Assembly (NCBI RefSeq): GCF_020991125.1
Contig: NZ_CP087715.1
Location: 2,948,501 to 3,012,500 of the forward strand
Source of the DNA: Microbulbifer celer
GTDB lineage: Bacteria > Pseudomonadota > Gammaproteobacteria > Pseudomonadales > Cellvibrionaceae
Direction: 5' to 3'
DNA: 64,000 nucleotides
Shown here: in pieces, positions 8,601 through 17,494 of the stretch
How positions within the stretch are numbered: position 1 is the stretch's first letter
Layout of the letters: every line of letters starts with the position of its first letter
Notes under the pieces: model-generated
Told to the model about the DNA's origin: nothing
What the model saw: the letters and a program-made list of their open reading frames with translations, nothing else
The model's database searches: none
Translations under genes and position numbers: made by a program

Positions 8601-11108
8601 GATATCTGCCTGCGGCAGCCTGAGGTTTTCTACTGCGACCAGTTCCTTATTGGCGACAGTGCCGATATTGATCGCTTCCAGGCTGAGGGCACCGGCCGCG
8701 AGGTGAAACTTCAGCCGCGTGCGCGCATCACTGATTTCTCCCCGTTGCAGCGCCAGTCTCAACGGTTCCTGCTGTTGCAGGTTGCGGATGAAAAAGCACG
8801 CTGGTGCGCGCGCTGAAGGGCTTTCTCCATAAATCAGCCTGGACCAGTTGCCGGGCAGGCAACCGTCAACACTAGCGAGTGTCGCGGAGGACTGATCCAG
8901 CTCGGTAACGGAAAAGCGCCTGGCGACTTGTCCGGTACCGGAACCAGTCTGGTCCTCAACCTCCCTGTCAGGATTGTCGCGGGAGAAGTCCGGAAGATTG
9001 TTCAGTTCTTCCGCCAGCAATCCCTTCTCCGTGCCATCGTCGAGCCACGCATCCAGGCCCAGGGCATCTTTCGGGAGCGGGGCGGTAAAGAAGGCTTCGG
9101 CAAAAATATCGGTGGACGACGCACCCCGGCTCTGGCGCAGCAGTCCGTGCCCCCAATTCAGTTTCTGCAGGTTGATGCCGCCACTTTTATCCACACGATC
9201 AGACAACTTCAGGCTTTCCAGCGTCAGTTCACCCCAGTTCGCCAGCAGGTCGCCATTTTTTTCCAACAGGAAACTGCCCTTGCCGCGCAACTGCTGCACC
9301 TGCGCGCACAGCCTGCCCGGGGCGCGCGCCACAGTATCCTCAGGCAGACAGCCATCCAGTTTTTCCAGACCGATATCGGTCAGCTGGAAATTTCCCGGAC
9401 CGGGTTGCAGGCGCATCTCGGCCCAGTGCAGTGCATCCACCACCAGGGGGGTGCCGGCACTGCCGGCCGCTGGGCGCAGATTGAAATGTTTGAGGGAAAA
9501 GGGCCCGCTATCGACCGCCCAGGATTGCGCGGGCTGCCCATCGCTCCCCGCCTGACTGCGGGGAAACTGCAGCTCGAATTGTTCCGGTGCCGCCAATGCG
9601 GTGAGTTGTACACAGTGATCACCGCGCTGCCAGAGCTGGCCGGGTATACAGCCGTTGATACTGTCCAGCGCGACACCATCGAGGGTCAGCCGGCGCTGTC
9701 GATTGCGGTATTCCAGTACACCGAGACGCAGGTTGTTTGCGGTCACCGGATTGGGCGCAGTGCGGTTGGCGGCGACATCCAACAGGCTGATCTGCGCGGC
9801 ATTCGCATCCCGCGTGGCCACGGTAAACCCCTGCGGCCAGGCAAGGTTGGCGGGCTCGGGGAAACTCAGGCTGCCGGCGCGCAGGCAATAGTGATGTTGG
9901 CCGCTGCTCCCGCCCCTGGTGCGCGAGGTACTGCCAGAGCGCCAAGTACTGCCAGAGCGCCAAGTACTGCCAGAGCGCCAAGTATTAGGACACCAGTCAA
10001 AGCCGGTGGCGCCGGCCTGTTGCCAGCGGATGCTCTTTGCCTGCCGCTGGTAGTCAAAACGATTGAGGGCAATGGTCTGCGCGCGCCAGTTCCAGTAGCG
10101 GCGGTTGGCATGGCGCAACCGAACTTCCTGTCCATCGAGGCGTCGCCATTGCACCCGTGCCTGTTTGCCGAAGTCAAAAGCCAGCGGTGTCTTTTCCGAT
10201 CCGGTGCCGTTAAGGCGGCGTGCGCTGGCACAGTGTCCCTCAATAAGCTGCAGCCCGCGAATCACGTCTGTCCAGCGCGCCGGGGTACAACCGGCAAATT
10301 TGCGCACGAGCATTTCATCGGCGACGAGGCGGTTACCGGGACGATCGAATCCGATGTCTTCCGCTTCCAGTAGAACCGCGGCAATAAATGGGTGTTCGCG
10401 GCCGGACTGCTGCATGTCACCTTCTGCCGCTTCTCCATGCGTGCCGGCAGGGGTTTCTTCCCACGCCAGTAATTGCTGCAGCGTGAAATCCTCCGTGCCA
10501 ATGGAAAACTTCAGCGGCTCGTCACTTTCCCGGTAACCGGAGACGAAAAAATCCTGCATTTCGAGACGGCCGATTTCCACACAACTGGCGGTGGACCACT
10601 GGGGTTTGTGTTGATAACACACGGTGGCGTCGCGCAGCTTCGCCGCCGCCAGCTCCACCCGCCAGTCTGTGGGCGTTTTCTCCCCCTCCCCCAGGCGCCA
10701 GCCACCGATTTCCCAGACTCGCCCGCGTTTACCGGGCTCCGATTCCAGGTCCATAGTCACGCCTTCCAGCTCTACCAGCTTGACGTGAATTTTCCCCTGT
10801 AACAGATACCACCAGCTGAGGCCGAGGGTAGCCTCGCGGGCGCTGAAACCACGGCCGTATTTATTGCGTACATCCAGCCCACGCAGGTTTGCACGCAGAC
10901 GGGGAAGAGAAATCTGGATATGGGCAACCTGCGCCTCCAGGCCGCGTTCGTGCAACCAGCGCTGGATCGCGCCCGGCACAACGGTGGAGACAATAATATT
11001 CAGCGCGCCAATAAACAGCAGAAAAAAGACCAGTATCCACAGCACACGATGCATGCCCCGGGATTGTTTTTGGTTAGCGGTCTGTCGGGTGGCGCGGGAT
11101 CTCAGCAT
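5613..11108 (-). CDS. Giant AsmA-like / DUF748-type envelope protein
   Basis: The product is about 1,830 residues with one N-terminal membrane anchor (VLWILVFFLLFIGALNIIV). A very long, largely beta-predicted body follows, with recurrent short Cys-containing motifs of the form (D/N)GCLP repeated every 80-130 residues. The C-terminal part (PAIVLLNGRPGGFGDLQLAG through LPVKRSIIPLGFALALLKDG) resembles DUF748/AsmA-like proteins, which are linked to phospholipid transport between the two membranes. Most of it would lie in the periplasm. The regular Cys-Leu-Pro spacing suggests a repeated beta-groove architecture. A triplicated WRSGST segment occurs at 9927-9980. The start is the ATG at 11108; a TTG one codon upstream is possible. 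It heads a two-gene unit with the aconitase. Confidence 0.75.
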   Translation of the reverse strand: MLRSRATRQTANQKQSRGMHRVLWILVFFLLFIGALNIIVSTVVPGAIQRWLHERGLEAQVAHIQISLPRLRANLRGLDVRNKYGRGFSAREATLGLSWWYLLQGKIHVKLVELEGVTMDLESEPGKRGRVWEIGGWRLGEGEKTPTDWRVELAAAKLRDATVCYQHKPQWSTASCVEIGRLEMQDFFVSGYRESDEPLKFSIGTEDFTLQQLLAWEETPAGTHGEAAEGDMQQSGREHPFIAAVLLEAEDIGFDRPGNRLVADEMLVRKFAGCTPARWTDVIRGLQLIEGHCASARRLNGTGSEKTPLAFDFGKQARVQWRRLDGQEVRLRHANRRYWNWRAQTIALNRFDYQRQAKSIRWQQAGATGFDWCPNTWRSGSTWRSGSTWRSGSTSRTRGGSSGQHHYCLRAGSLSFPEPANLAWPQGFTVATRDANAAQISLLDVAANRTAPNPVTANNLRLGVLEYRNRQRRLTLDGVALDSINGCIPGQLWQRGDHCVQLTALAAPEQFELQFPRSQAGSDGQPAQSWAVDSGPFSLKHFNLRPAAGSAGTPLVVDALHWAEMRLQPGPGNFQLTDIGLEKLDGCLPEDTVARAPGRLCAQVQQLRGKGSFLLEKNGDLLANWGELTLESLKLSDRVDKSGGINLQKLNWGHGLLRQSRGASSTDIFAEAFFTAPLPKDALGLDAWLDDGTEKGLLAEELNNLPDFSRDNPDREVEDQTGSGTGQVARRFSVTELDQSSATLASVDGCLPGNWSRLIYGESPSARAPACFFIRNLQQQEPLRLALQRGEISDARTRLKFHLAAGALSLEAINIGTVANKELVAVENLRLPQADIRIATLPTRTQVQLPSMALDRAHWCSSEKRCLNIETVRTGEQFSVAYDRNQFSADLNNLTVDRFELTGQGADPGITADIQDLKSLQLKVSLPRRQGRSADWQMRDLQAAELNVCLPAPEKSRASEAILPRCLQAQSLRSRGSGIAVQRLGLSAGPQQPAQLQVGELAIGRVAMVQPDAGPLRLNLHNIDLQAVDGCGLQDWLQSEAAARWAGCLASGRLHLSGDNLIPLGGGGVSEPVERFTLGPLQAQGLRLRPQTGSAPRLELASMGWRSLGWSGGSRIRVADLQMRDFSGCLPDKPGQPIATSQRYCAGFARLALPGNQVLSLGEVLSASGDIELAGFYLRQGDRQRVAVEKLGVSGVAFSRERLTLEGGEISGVSGCLSSIKLPRKTLNPCFEVGRVSVVREHRVALAEGVRQRRFHDLFIEGVLLKERGIPSGKPAQLLQVATVEAELLAFGGREIRGDNLQLNNVSSCLPAGYISGIDHCVNLESITATGTYRLDSRRLELALLNANQLTVLGDEGNRLVELAFIQVRQLLASREQVLFEYLEARDARLLRRSQRAQEFIHRQWNSEFQTLYVHQFDYAISPHRLNIQNIELIRPRTILARGIQGGLESVERVISDEEPADNNRGRRLQRGDLSRKARRFEYRIGEVYIDHGHFLWLDSSKEYRASLPIRQINLLVRNISSHSDDPPAIVLLNGRPGGFGDLQLAGELDLLENSHWNAGLLGYVTDANLIPATPYIAALLGYKILQGQLDAEVDIQIRNNQVDALAKMGLQKIKVRRVRESDHLPVKRSIIPLGFALALLKDGNGDVHFDMPVTGDLFDPEFNFSFIFSELLQRAILESLFAYFTPIGVYSLAKLAWARFRAVDFDPVEFVPGSTDLTETAKSDLLGMIEKMRGNPQARPGICGVSTALDLEFLFPHVRDAYGRGGEQQKEFYRDPPRGIHEELLHLAGRRSHHVQKFLIEAGLEAQDFIQCAPDYIGTEFDAPRVELSN
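9927..9980 (-). repeat. 18-bp tandem repeat inside the DUF748-like gene
   Basis: Three head-to-tail copies of an 18-bp unit (GTACTGCCAGAGCGCCA core, plus strand), the last two identical, encode WRSGST three times on the minus strand. The unit length is a multiple of three, so copy-number change keeps the frame. Confidence 0.9.
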
Positions 11109-11367
11109 CAAATCTCGGTGCTCAACGAATTAGCGCGTTCAACCTGAAAAAGAAAGGGAGATAAAACAACGCACCATTAAGTAAAGACCAGCAGGGTTGC
11201 CCACATGTCGCTCCCTACGACTTTGGTCTATTTTTGTTGGCAGTATTTCGTGTAATTCCGGCGCCGAATCAGTCGCCTACGGGTACCACACCCGTGCTAA
11301 AACGCTGCTCACCATTACACTGTTTATATTTCGATCAAACCGATCCATCTTGACGGGTGAAAAGTTC

Positions 11368-13662
11368 ATGCAGGAGCCCCCCCAACAAAGGGATATTGTC
11401 CTTATCGGTGGCGGACACAGCCACGTCACCCTGCTGCAGAAGTGGGCGCGCAAGCCGCTGCCCGGCGCACGCCTGACACTGATTTCGCCGCAAATTCAGA
11501 GCGCCTATTCCGGCATGCTGCCGGGCATGGTGGCGGGCCACTATGGCTACAGTGACATTCATATTGATCTGCCGCGGTTGTGTCGCGCTGCCGGCGCCCG
11601 ATTTATCCAGGCCTGTGCGCACCAACTGCACCCGGACCAGCGCCTGGTCTCCCTGCTGGGGCGCCCGGACCTGCCCTTCGATCTGCTCTCGCTGGATGTT
11701 GGCGCCACCCCCGATCGCAGCATCACCGGCTCCGAGCTTTCCATTCCCGTGAAACCCATCGGCCACTTCCACCGTTACTGGCAGCAACTGAAGCAACAGC
11801 TGTTCGATCAGCACGCGCCTTTTAAGCTGGGCATTGTCGGCGGTGGTGTCGGCGGGTGTGAACTGGCCATGGCCATGGCATGGGCGCTTGAAGAACCGGT
11901 TTATAGCGGCCGGGTGGAGATTCACCTGCTGCAGGGCAGCAAGAAAATTCCACCGGAACTGCCACTGCTTGCGCGACAACTGCTCGCCCGCGAGCTGACC
12001 CGGTTAAATATTCGGGTGCACCGCAATTGGCGCGTGAGTGAAATTACCCACCGCGGCGTACACAGTGAGCAGGGGCAGTTTCTGGCCCTGAACAAGGCAC
12101 TGCTGTGTACCGAGGCGGCGGCGCCGCCGTGGCTGGCGGTATCCGGGTTGGCGCTGGACGACGACGGCTTTGTGCTGGTGGACGATCATCTGCGGGTCAG
12201 TGGTAAACCCTACATTTTCGCCAGCGGTGATCTCGCCAGCTTCGCCCGCGGCCCGGTACCCAAGTCCGCCGCCTGTGCCGTGCACCAGGGCGAGCTGCTG
12301 TATCGCAACCTGTGCGTCACTCTGCAGCGATGCCCCCGGCAGAAGCTGGCAGCATTCCGTCCACCGCGGAAACCGGTGACACTGATTTCCTGTGGCAATC
12401 AACGGACACTGGCCAGCCACAGCGGCATCGCGGCGGTAGGTGAAGTACTCTGGCGCTGGAAGGATTACCGCAATCGCCGCTTCCTGCAGCGTTTCAACGA
12501 ACTGCCGGTCCCTCCTCCGCCCTACGCCCCATCACCGATGGCTCAGAGCGCCGCTCTCCACCACCTCGCGCCACAAATGGCCCCGAGCCGCTGGCTGCAG
12601 GAAGTGACCGACGATGGTCCCAACCCGGCCGATGGCGCCACCGCGATTGTTGTGCCTGAGGGCAAAAGGCTGCTGCAACATATCAGTATGATGCGATCAC
12701 CGGTGGCAGACCCGTGGCTGTATGGACGACTGTGCGCACTCAATGCGCTCTCGGGCAGTTTTGCCTCCGGGGCACAACCCGGCGAGGCGCGCGCCCTAGT
12801 CACGCTGTCCGGCGCCATGCCCGAGCTGGCGCGCTGGGATATGCAGCAACTGCTGGACGGCGCCGAACGGGAACTGCGTCACCACGAATGTCCACTCGTG
12901 GATACACATACCTGTGAGGGGCACGAACTGCAGCTGGCTCTCACCGTCAACGGATTCGCGGAACCGGCGAAATCGCACACTGGGCAGACTGCACGACCCG
13001 GCGACTGCCTGATCCTGACCAAACCACTGGGTAATGGCACCCTGTTCGCCGCCGAGCGGCAGGGACACGCGCGGGCGCGCTGGATACAGCAGTCGCTGGA
13101 GTACATGTTGCAAAGCAATGCTACCGCCGCAGGCATATTCCATCGCCATCACGCGACGGCGGTAGCCAGTATCGGCAGTAGCGGATTGCTCGGCCATCTG
13201 TTGCCGTTGCTGTCGGCGCCGTCTGTGCAATCCGGTTCCCCGGAACTGGACCACTGCCATCAGGCCAGCCGGGGCGCCACCCTGTTTGCGGACGCGCTGC
13301 CGATACTACCGGGCGCCGCATGCACCCTTGACCAGGGCTGGTTGGCTCCGGTCCATCGCGACAACCTGCGTTACCTGACTGCGCTGCAAAACGCGGTTGC
13401 CTGGGAGATCGATCCGACGCTGCAATTACTGGCAGACCCACAGGTCTGTGGCGGGCTACTGGCATCTGTGCCGGCAGTGCAGGTGGCGCCCTGCCTCGCC
13501 GCCTTGCACGCCGCCGGCTGTCGACAGGCAGCGGTAGTCGGCTTTGTGGACGCGCTCCCCACTACCCCTGATCCGCTGGATGAAACGCTACAGCCGGTGT
13601 ACCTGTCGCAAAGCGGCGACTGGCGCGCCATGGCTGCCCGTTATCTGGAAACCACTTCCTGA
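11368..13662 (+). CDS. FAD-dependent NADH-dehydrogenase-like protein fused to a degenerate SelD domain
   Basis: The N-terminal half (about residues 1-370) is a pyridine-nucleotide disulfide oxidoreductase: an FAD dinucleotide fold (DIVLIGGGHSHV), a second fold (LGIVGGGVGGCELA) and an FAD-binding ASGDLA motif. A proline-rich linker (VPPPPYAPSP) leads to a C-terminal domain with the selenophosphate-synthetase order: LILTKPLGNGTLFAAE, MLQSNATAAGI, SSGLLGHLLPLL and LLADPQVCGGLL. The SelD catalytic Cys/Sec-Lys motif is absent and several ATP/metal-binding Asp residues are replaced, so selenophosphate synthesis is unlikely. The start at 11368 begins directly with the FAD fold; an open extension back to 11197 has no signal. 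It diverges from the DUF748-like gene. Confidence 0.8.
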   Translation: MQEPPQQRDIVLIGGGHSHVTLLQKWARKPLPGARLTLISPQIQSAYSGMLPGMVAGHYGYSDIHIDLPRLCRAAGARFIQACAHQLHPDQRLVSLLGRPDLPFDLLSLDVGATPDRSITGSELSIPVKPIGHFHRYWQQLKQQLFDQHAPFKLGIVGGGVGGCELAMAMAWALEEPVYSGRVEIHLLQGSKKIPPELPLLARQLLARELTRLNIRVHRNWRVSEITHRGVHSEQGQFLALNKALLCTEAAAPPWLAVSGLALDDDGFVLVDDHLRVSGKPYIFASGDLASFARGPVPKSAACAVHQGELLYRNLCVTLQRCPRQKLAAFRPPRKPVTLISCGNQRTLASHSGIAAVGEVLWRWKDYRNRRFLQRFNELPVPPPPYAPSPMAQSAALHHLAPQMAPSRWLQEVTDDGPNPADGATAIVVPEGKRLLQHISMMRSPVADPWLYGRLCALNALSGSFASGAQPGEARALVTLSGAMPELARWDMQQLLDGAERELRHHECPLVDTHTCEGHELQLALTVNGFAEPAKSHTGQTARPGDCLILTKPLGNGTLFAAERQGHARARWIQQSLEYMLQSNATAAGIFHRHHATAVASIGSSGLLGHLLPLLSAPSVQSGSPELDHCHQASRGATLFADALPILPGAACTLDQGWLAPVHRDNLRYLTALQNAVAWEIDPTLQLLADPQVCGGLLASVPAVQVAPCLAALHAAGCRQAAVVGFVDALPTTPDPLDETLQPVYLSQSGDWRAMAARYLETTS

Positions 13663-13903
13663 CACAGTTACCCACCGCTATCTGGCCCGCCGTCGTCTGG
13701 CCCGTAAGGTCGCCGGCAAGAGCAGCCCATAAGCCCGCGGAAACCGTGACTGGTTTCCAGTGAAACCAACCGCCCGTTGCGATTTTTCCGGCGGGCGGCA
13801 ATACTGCGCCATATAATCGACAGGGGTCACACAGAGTCGCCCGACTCCCTGAGGAGACGGTCGGAGAGCGCCTTATTTTTATCGCTCTACAGGAAACTCT
13901 GTC

Positions 13904-15217
13904 ATGAAAAAAATCGTCATCGTCGGCGGTGGTGCCGGTGGGCTTCAGCTCGCTACCAGCCTCGGCCGTTACTTTTCTTTTAACCGCTTTAACCGCCGCA
14001 ACAAATCACCCGCGGCGGAAGTCACACTGGTCGATAAAAATCGTACCCATGTGTGGAAGCCCCTGTTGCACCAGGTTGCCACCGGTGCGATGGACTCCTC
14101 CATGGACGCGCTCAACTACCAGGTACACGGGCGCTCCAACGGTTTTCAGTTTGAGCTCGGCAGTCTGTGTGGGCTGGACCGGGAAAAACGCACCATTGAA
14201 CTGGCACCGGTGTGTGACGATAGCGGCCAGCAACTGGTGCCGGCGCGTACGCTCGACTACGACTATCTGGTAATTGCTCTCGGCAGCCAGAGCAATGACT
14301 TCAACACCCCCGGGGTGCGCCAGCACTGCCGCTTCCTCGACAGCTCCGAACAGGCACAGATCTTCCACCACAAATTGCTCGACCAGTTCCTGCAGCTGGA
14401 AAACAAGGTTGTGGATAAAGTGGAAATTGCCATCGTCGGTGGCGGTGCCACCGGGGTGGAACTGGCCGCGGAACTGGTGGATGCGGTGGATGAAATGGGC
14501 CACTACGGGCGCATCGCCAATGGCGATCTCCGCGTAACCCTGATCGAAGCCGGCCCGCACCTGTTACCCGCATTACCCGCACGGCTGGGTAACAGTTCCG
14601 AGAAAGAGCTTACCCGGCTGGGTGTGCGCGTACTCACCAGCACCCAGGTTGCGGAAGCCAACGAACACGGTTTTGTGACCGCCAATGGGGAAGAGATTCC
14701 CGCAGCCATTCGCGTGTGGGCGGCGGGCGTCAAGGCACCGGATTTCCTGAAAGAGCTGGATGGACTGACACTCAATCGCCAGAACCAGATCGAGGTGGAT
14801 GCCACCCTGCAGAGCCAGGCCGATCCGAATATTTTTGCTCTCGGCGATTGCGCCGGCTGTATCGACAGTGCGGGTAACAAGGTGCCGCCACGGGCACAGT
14901 CCGCCCAGCAGATGGCAAAAACTGCCCGCGAAAACCTGATTGCGCTGGTGGAAAATGGTGAGAGTGCGGAACTGCATTCCTTCCTGTACAAGGATCGCGG
15001 CTCACTGGTATCCCTGTCGCGCTTCGATGCGGTAGGCAACCTGATGGGTGGACTGGTAAAAGGCAGCCTCACCATTGAAGGCCGCGTTGCCGGGCTCGCT
15101 TACCGCTCGTTGTACCGGATGCACCTGGCCGCGCTGCACGGCTGGCCGCGGGCGATGTTGCTGTACTTGGTGGGTCACGCCAACCGGTTTGTGAAGCCAC
15201 GGCTGAAGATGCACTGA
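13904..15217 (+). CDS. ndh: Type II NADH dehydrogenase (NDH-2)
   Basis: The 437-residue flavoprotein would pass electrons from NADH to quinone at the inner face of the membrane without pumping protons. It has the FAD fold at the extreme N-terminus (KIVIVGGGAGGLQLATSLGR), the NADH fold (EIAIVGGGATGVELAAEL, about residues 180-197), the second FAD motif (NIFALGDCA) followed by PPRAQSAQQMA, and a C-terminal basic/hydrophobic stretch (HAALHGWPRAMLLYLVGHANR region) of the kind that attaches NDH-2 to the membrane. Length fits the family. It is preceded by a 240-bp gap with two inverted repeats (GGAAACC at 13739 and CCGCCCG at 13770). It may share respiratory roles with the fused flavoprotein upstream. 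Confidence 0.85.
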   Translation: MKKIVIVGGGAGGLQLATSLGRYFSFNRFNRRNKSPAAEVTLVDKNRTHVWKPLLHQVATGAMDSSMDALNYQVHGRSNGFQFELGSLCGLDREKRTIELAPVCDDSGQQLVPARTLDYDYLVIALGSQSNDFNTPGVRQHCRFLDSSEQAQIFHHKLLDQFLQLENKVVDKVEIAIVGGGATGVELAAELVDAVDEMGHYGRIANGDLRVTLIEAGPHLLPALPARLGNSSEKELTRLGVRVLTSTQVAEANEHGFVTANGEEIPAAIRVWAAGVKAPDFLKELDGLTLNRQNQIEVDATLQSQADPNIFALGDCAGCIDSAGNKVPPRAQSAQQMAKTARENLIALVENGESAELHSFLYKDRGSLVSLSRFDAVGNLMGGLVKGSLTIEGRVAGLAYRSLYRMHLAALHGWPRAMLLYLVGHANRFVKPRLKMH

Positions 15218-15254
15218 CGCAGGCGAACAGATCGCATTTACTACCGGCGGGAGT

Positions 15255-17291
15255 TTATCGCTCCCGCTCGGGTCCGATACACATTACGCCCGGGTCTGCC
15301 ACGGTTGTACCGCACGGATAGTGCAGACTGCGATAACGGCGCGTATAGCGGTAGTACTCGATCAGGAATCGCAGGCCGTCATCCAGGGTGCGATATTGCC
15401 AGCGCCAACGCTCCACGCCGGTGAATGATTGCGGCCAGTAATAGTGGTGGAAGTAATAATGCTGGTCGTATAGTCCTGCCCGATACAGGTCGTAGTAGCG
15501 GTAGCGGTGATTGCCGTAGATGGGACTGCGGCGGTCATCAATATCGCTCAGGGTTCCCTCATAATGGATGGTACGGCTGAGCGGCTCGCCGTCGTCACCG
15601 AAAACATAGAACTCCACGTATTCCAGTTCTACGGTACCGCGGGTATTGCGGCGCACACTTTCCCGCCGCTCCAGTTGGCCGATATCGTTGTAGTAGAAGT
15701 CGGTGGTATCCTCGAAGTCCACCACGCCGTTGTTATCGGTATCGAAGCGGACGATCAGGGTCGCGAGTTCATCTGCAGCGTTATACCGATAATCCAATAC
15801 CTGCCGGGTATCGAATACGCCGGTGATGTTCCGGTCCACTTCCCGCACCTGCCGTGCTAACAGGCCGCGATCGTTGTATTTATACCGCCATAGAAAACGG
15901 TATTCTGTGTCTCCACCGATGTCCGTTTCCTTCACGTAATCCACGCGTACCAGGCGCCCTTCGTCATTGTATTTGTAGTCGATCTCTATGGTGGCGTCGG
16001 TCACTCCGTCGGCGGTGTCATTGTCGGTATCGAACCGTTTAAATTTCCGCTCCAGTTGACCGGTGTCGGTATAGAAGTATCGGCTGCGAAAGCGCTGGTC
16101 TGTACGGCCATCGGCATCGGTGTCAGTTTCAATTTCGCGCTCGGTGATCAGGCCGATGTCATCGTAGAAGTAGTCTGCGGTTTGCAGGTAGTCCGCTTCG
16201 CCGTCTGCATTTTGATCCCGCTCCAGGACATATCCCGTGCGATTGCCGCCGCCGTCGTAAAAGTATTCGATCTTCTGGCGATAGCTAACCCCCGCCTCAC
16301 CGCGCTCTTCCAGCCGTTCGCTCAGCAGGCCGCTGTTGTTGTAGAAATTTCTGCGGCGAATAAATTTATCCACCACACTGTCGTCATTGGTGTCCCGGTC
16401 TTGCTGCAGAAACTCTTCGCGCCCCCAGTCGTCGTACTCATAGCGGGCAAACAGGTCCCAGAACTGGCCAGTGCTGAACGACGGAAAACGGCGCAACTCG
16501 ATCGGCAGGCCGAAATCGTTGTACGCCACCAGGTATTCGGTTTCGATGGTGCCGTTGTTACCGCGGTCGCGGGTTTTCCGTTCGGGCAGGTGTGCCGGCA
16601 CTTCTATGCGCAATCTTTCATAAAGAATGACCAGCGGCAGTGATTCTGGCACCTCAAAGTCTACGCCGTACCGTGTGCGCAGCGCGCGCAGGGTTTCCGG
16701 GCCTTCGAGAAAGGGGAAGAGATAGAGGTCCACATCAAAGTCGATGGATACATCCACCAACCTTTCATCCCAACCGACGAGCTGTACCCCGTTGTCCGGA
16801 TTGCGATCTTCATCCAGGGTCATCAGGAACAGCGTCATGTTGGCGACACGGTCCAGATTATTTACCTGCCGGCGGTTTTCCAGCAGGCCACGCAGGTGGC
16901 GCTCGGTGACAGGGGCGCTGCTACCGAGCAGGTCAAATGGATTCAGATAGGTGTCCGCCGGAGCGGACCCCAGCTGGATACTGCCGAGAGAGAAGGTGAT
17001 CGTTTCTCCCTCGCGGTACAGGAAGACGCCATCGATGTCGGTAAAACCGGACTGGGTTTCCGTTTCATAGCGCAGGCCGAAGAACAGGCCGCGGGCAAAC
17101 ACTCCTCGCTTTACTTCAGTGACACCACCAGAGCTGCTACCGCCAGAACTGCTGGAGCCGCCGCCGGAACCACCACCACCGCCAGAGCGATCAGAACCAC
17201 CAAAATCACAGGCTGCAATGCATAGAACGAACAGCAGCACCAACAACCTTTTACTTGCGCTGACAGCGCCACCAACGGCGAACTCAGGCAT
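15255..17291 (-). CDS. Large lipoprotein with YD-like repeats carrying Asp-rich loops
   Basis: From the ATG at 17291 (AGGGA Shine-Dalgarno 8 nt upstream) the protein is about 678 residues. A lipobox (LCIAAC) is followed by a Gly/Ser-rich spacer, so it is lipid-anchored. Residues about 60-230 resemble the N-terminal domain of some secreted adhesion or surface proteins. From about residue 265 onward there are about eight tandem units of 35-45 residues. Each has a Y-x-Y-(N/D)-(D/N)-x-G-x-L core (YD/RHS-like) and an intervening DTDxDGxxD-type loop that could bind calcium. No Rhs core or toxin domain is present. It stands as a single gene. Role unknown; surface structural or carbohydrate-contact roles are possible. 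Confidence 0.65.
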   Translation of the reverse strand: MPEFAVGGAVSASKRLLVLLFVLCIAACDFGGSDRSGGGGGSGGGSSSSGGSSSGGVTEVKRGVFARGLFFGLRYETETQSGFTDIDGVFLYREGETITFSLGSIQLGSAPADTYLNPFDLLGSSAPVTERHLRGLLENRRQVNNLDRVANMTLFLMTLDEDRNPDNGVQLVGWDERLVDVSIDFDVDLYLFPFLEGPETLRALRTRYGVDFEVPESLPLVILYERLRIEVPAHLPERKTRDRGNNGTIETEYLVAYNDFGLPIELRRFPSFSTGQFWDLFARYEYDDWGREEFLQQDRDTNDDSVVDKFIRRRNFYNNSGLLSERLEERGEAGVSYRQKIEYFYDGGGNRTGYVLERDQNADGEADYLQTADYFYDDIGLITEREIETDTDADGRTDQRFRSRYFYTDTGQLERKFKRFDTDNDTADGVTDATIEIDYKYNDEGRLVRVDYVKETDIGGDTEYRFLWRYKYNDRGLLARQVREVDRNITGVFDTRQVLDYRYNAADELATLIVRFDTDNNGVVDFEDTTDFYYNDIGQLERRESVRRNTRGTVELEYVEFYVFGDDGEPLSRTIHYEGTLSDIDDRRSPIYGNHRYRYYDLYRAGLYDQHYYFHHYYWPQSFTGVERWRWQYRTLDDGLRFLIEYYRYTRRYRSLHYPCGTTVADPGVMCIGPERER

Positions 17292-17494
17292 GAACAATTC
17301 CCTGTCACCTGTCTTCGTTTAATTGCTAACAAGGATAGTGGATATAGAAGAGAAACCGGCTGTAAAGGAAGGCGAGAAGGGGGAAACCGTAGGAAAACAG
17401 ACAGGAATGTGAAATCCGGCGCAGGATGCGTAAAAACTGGCGGATGTTAAGACTGCGCCGGTATTGCGCCGGCGCCGCCTTCAGCATAGGAAAA

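Noticed and set aside
8928-10373. A 481-codon plus-strand frame opposite the AsmA-like gene
   Set aside because: It is the complement of a long coding gene in GC-rich DNA, has no ribosome site and no recognisable domain.
13739-13790. Terminator hairpins after the SelD fusion gene
   Set aside because: Two 7-bp inverted repeats exist (GGAAACC and CCGCCCG) but neither is followed by a T-tract on the plus strand.
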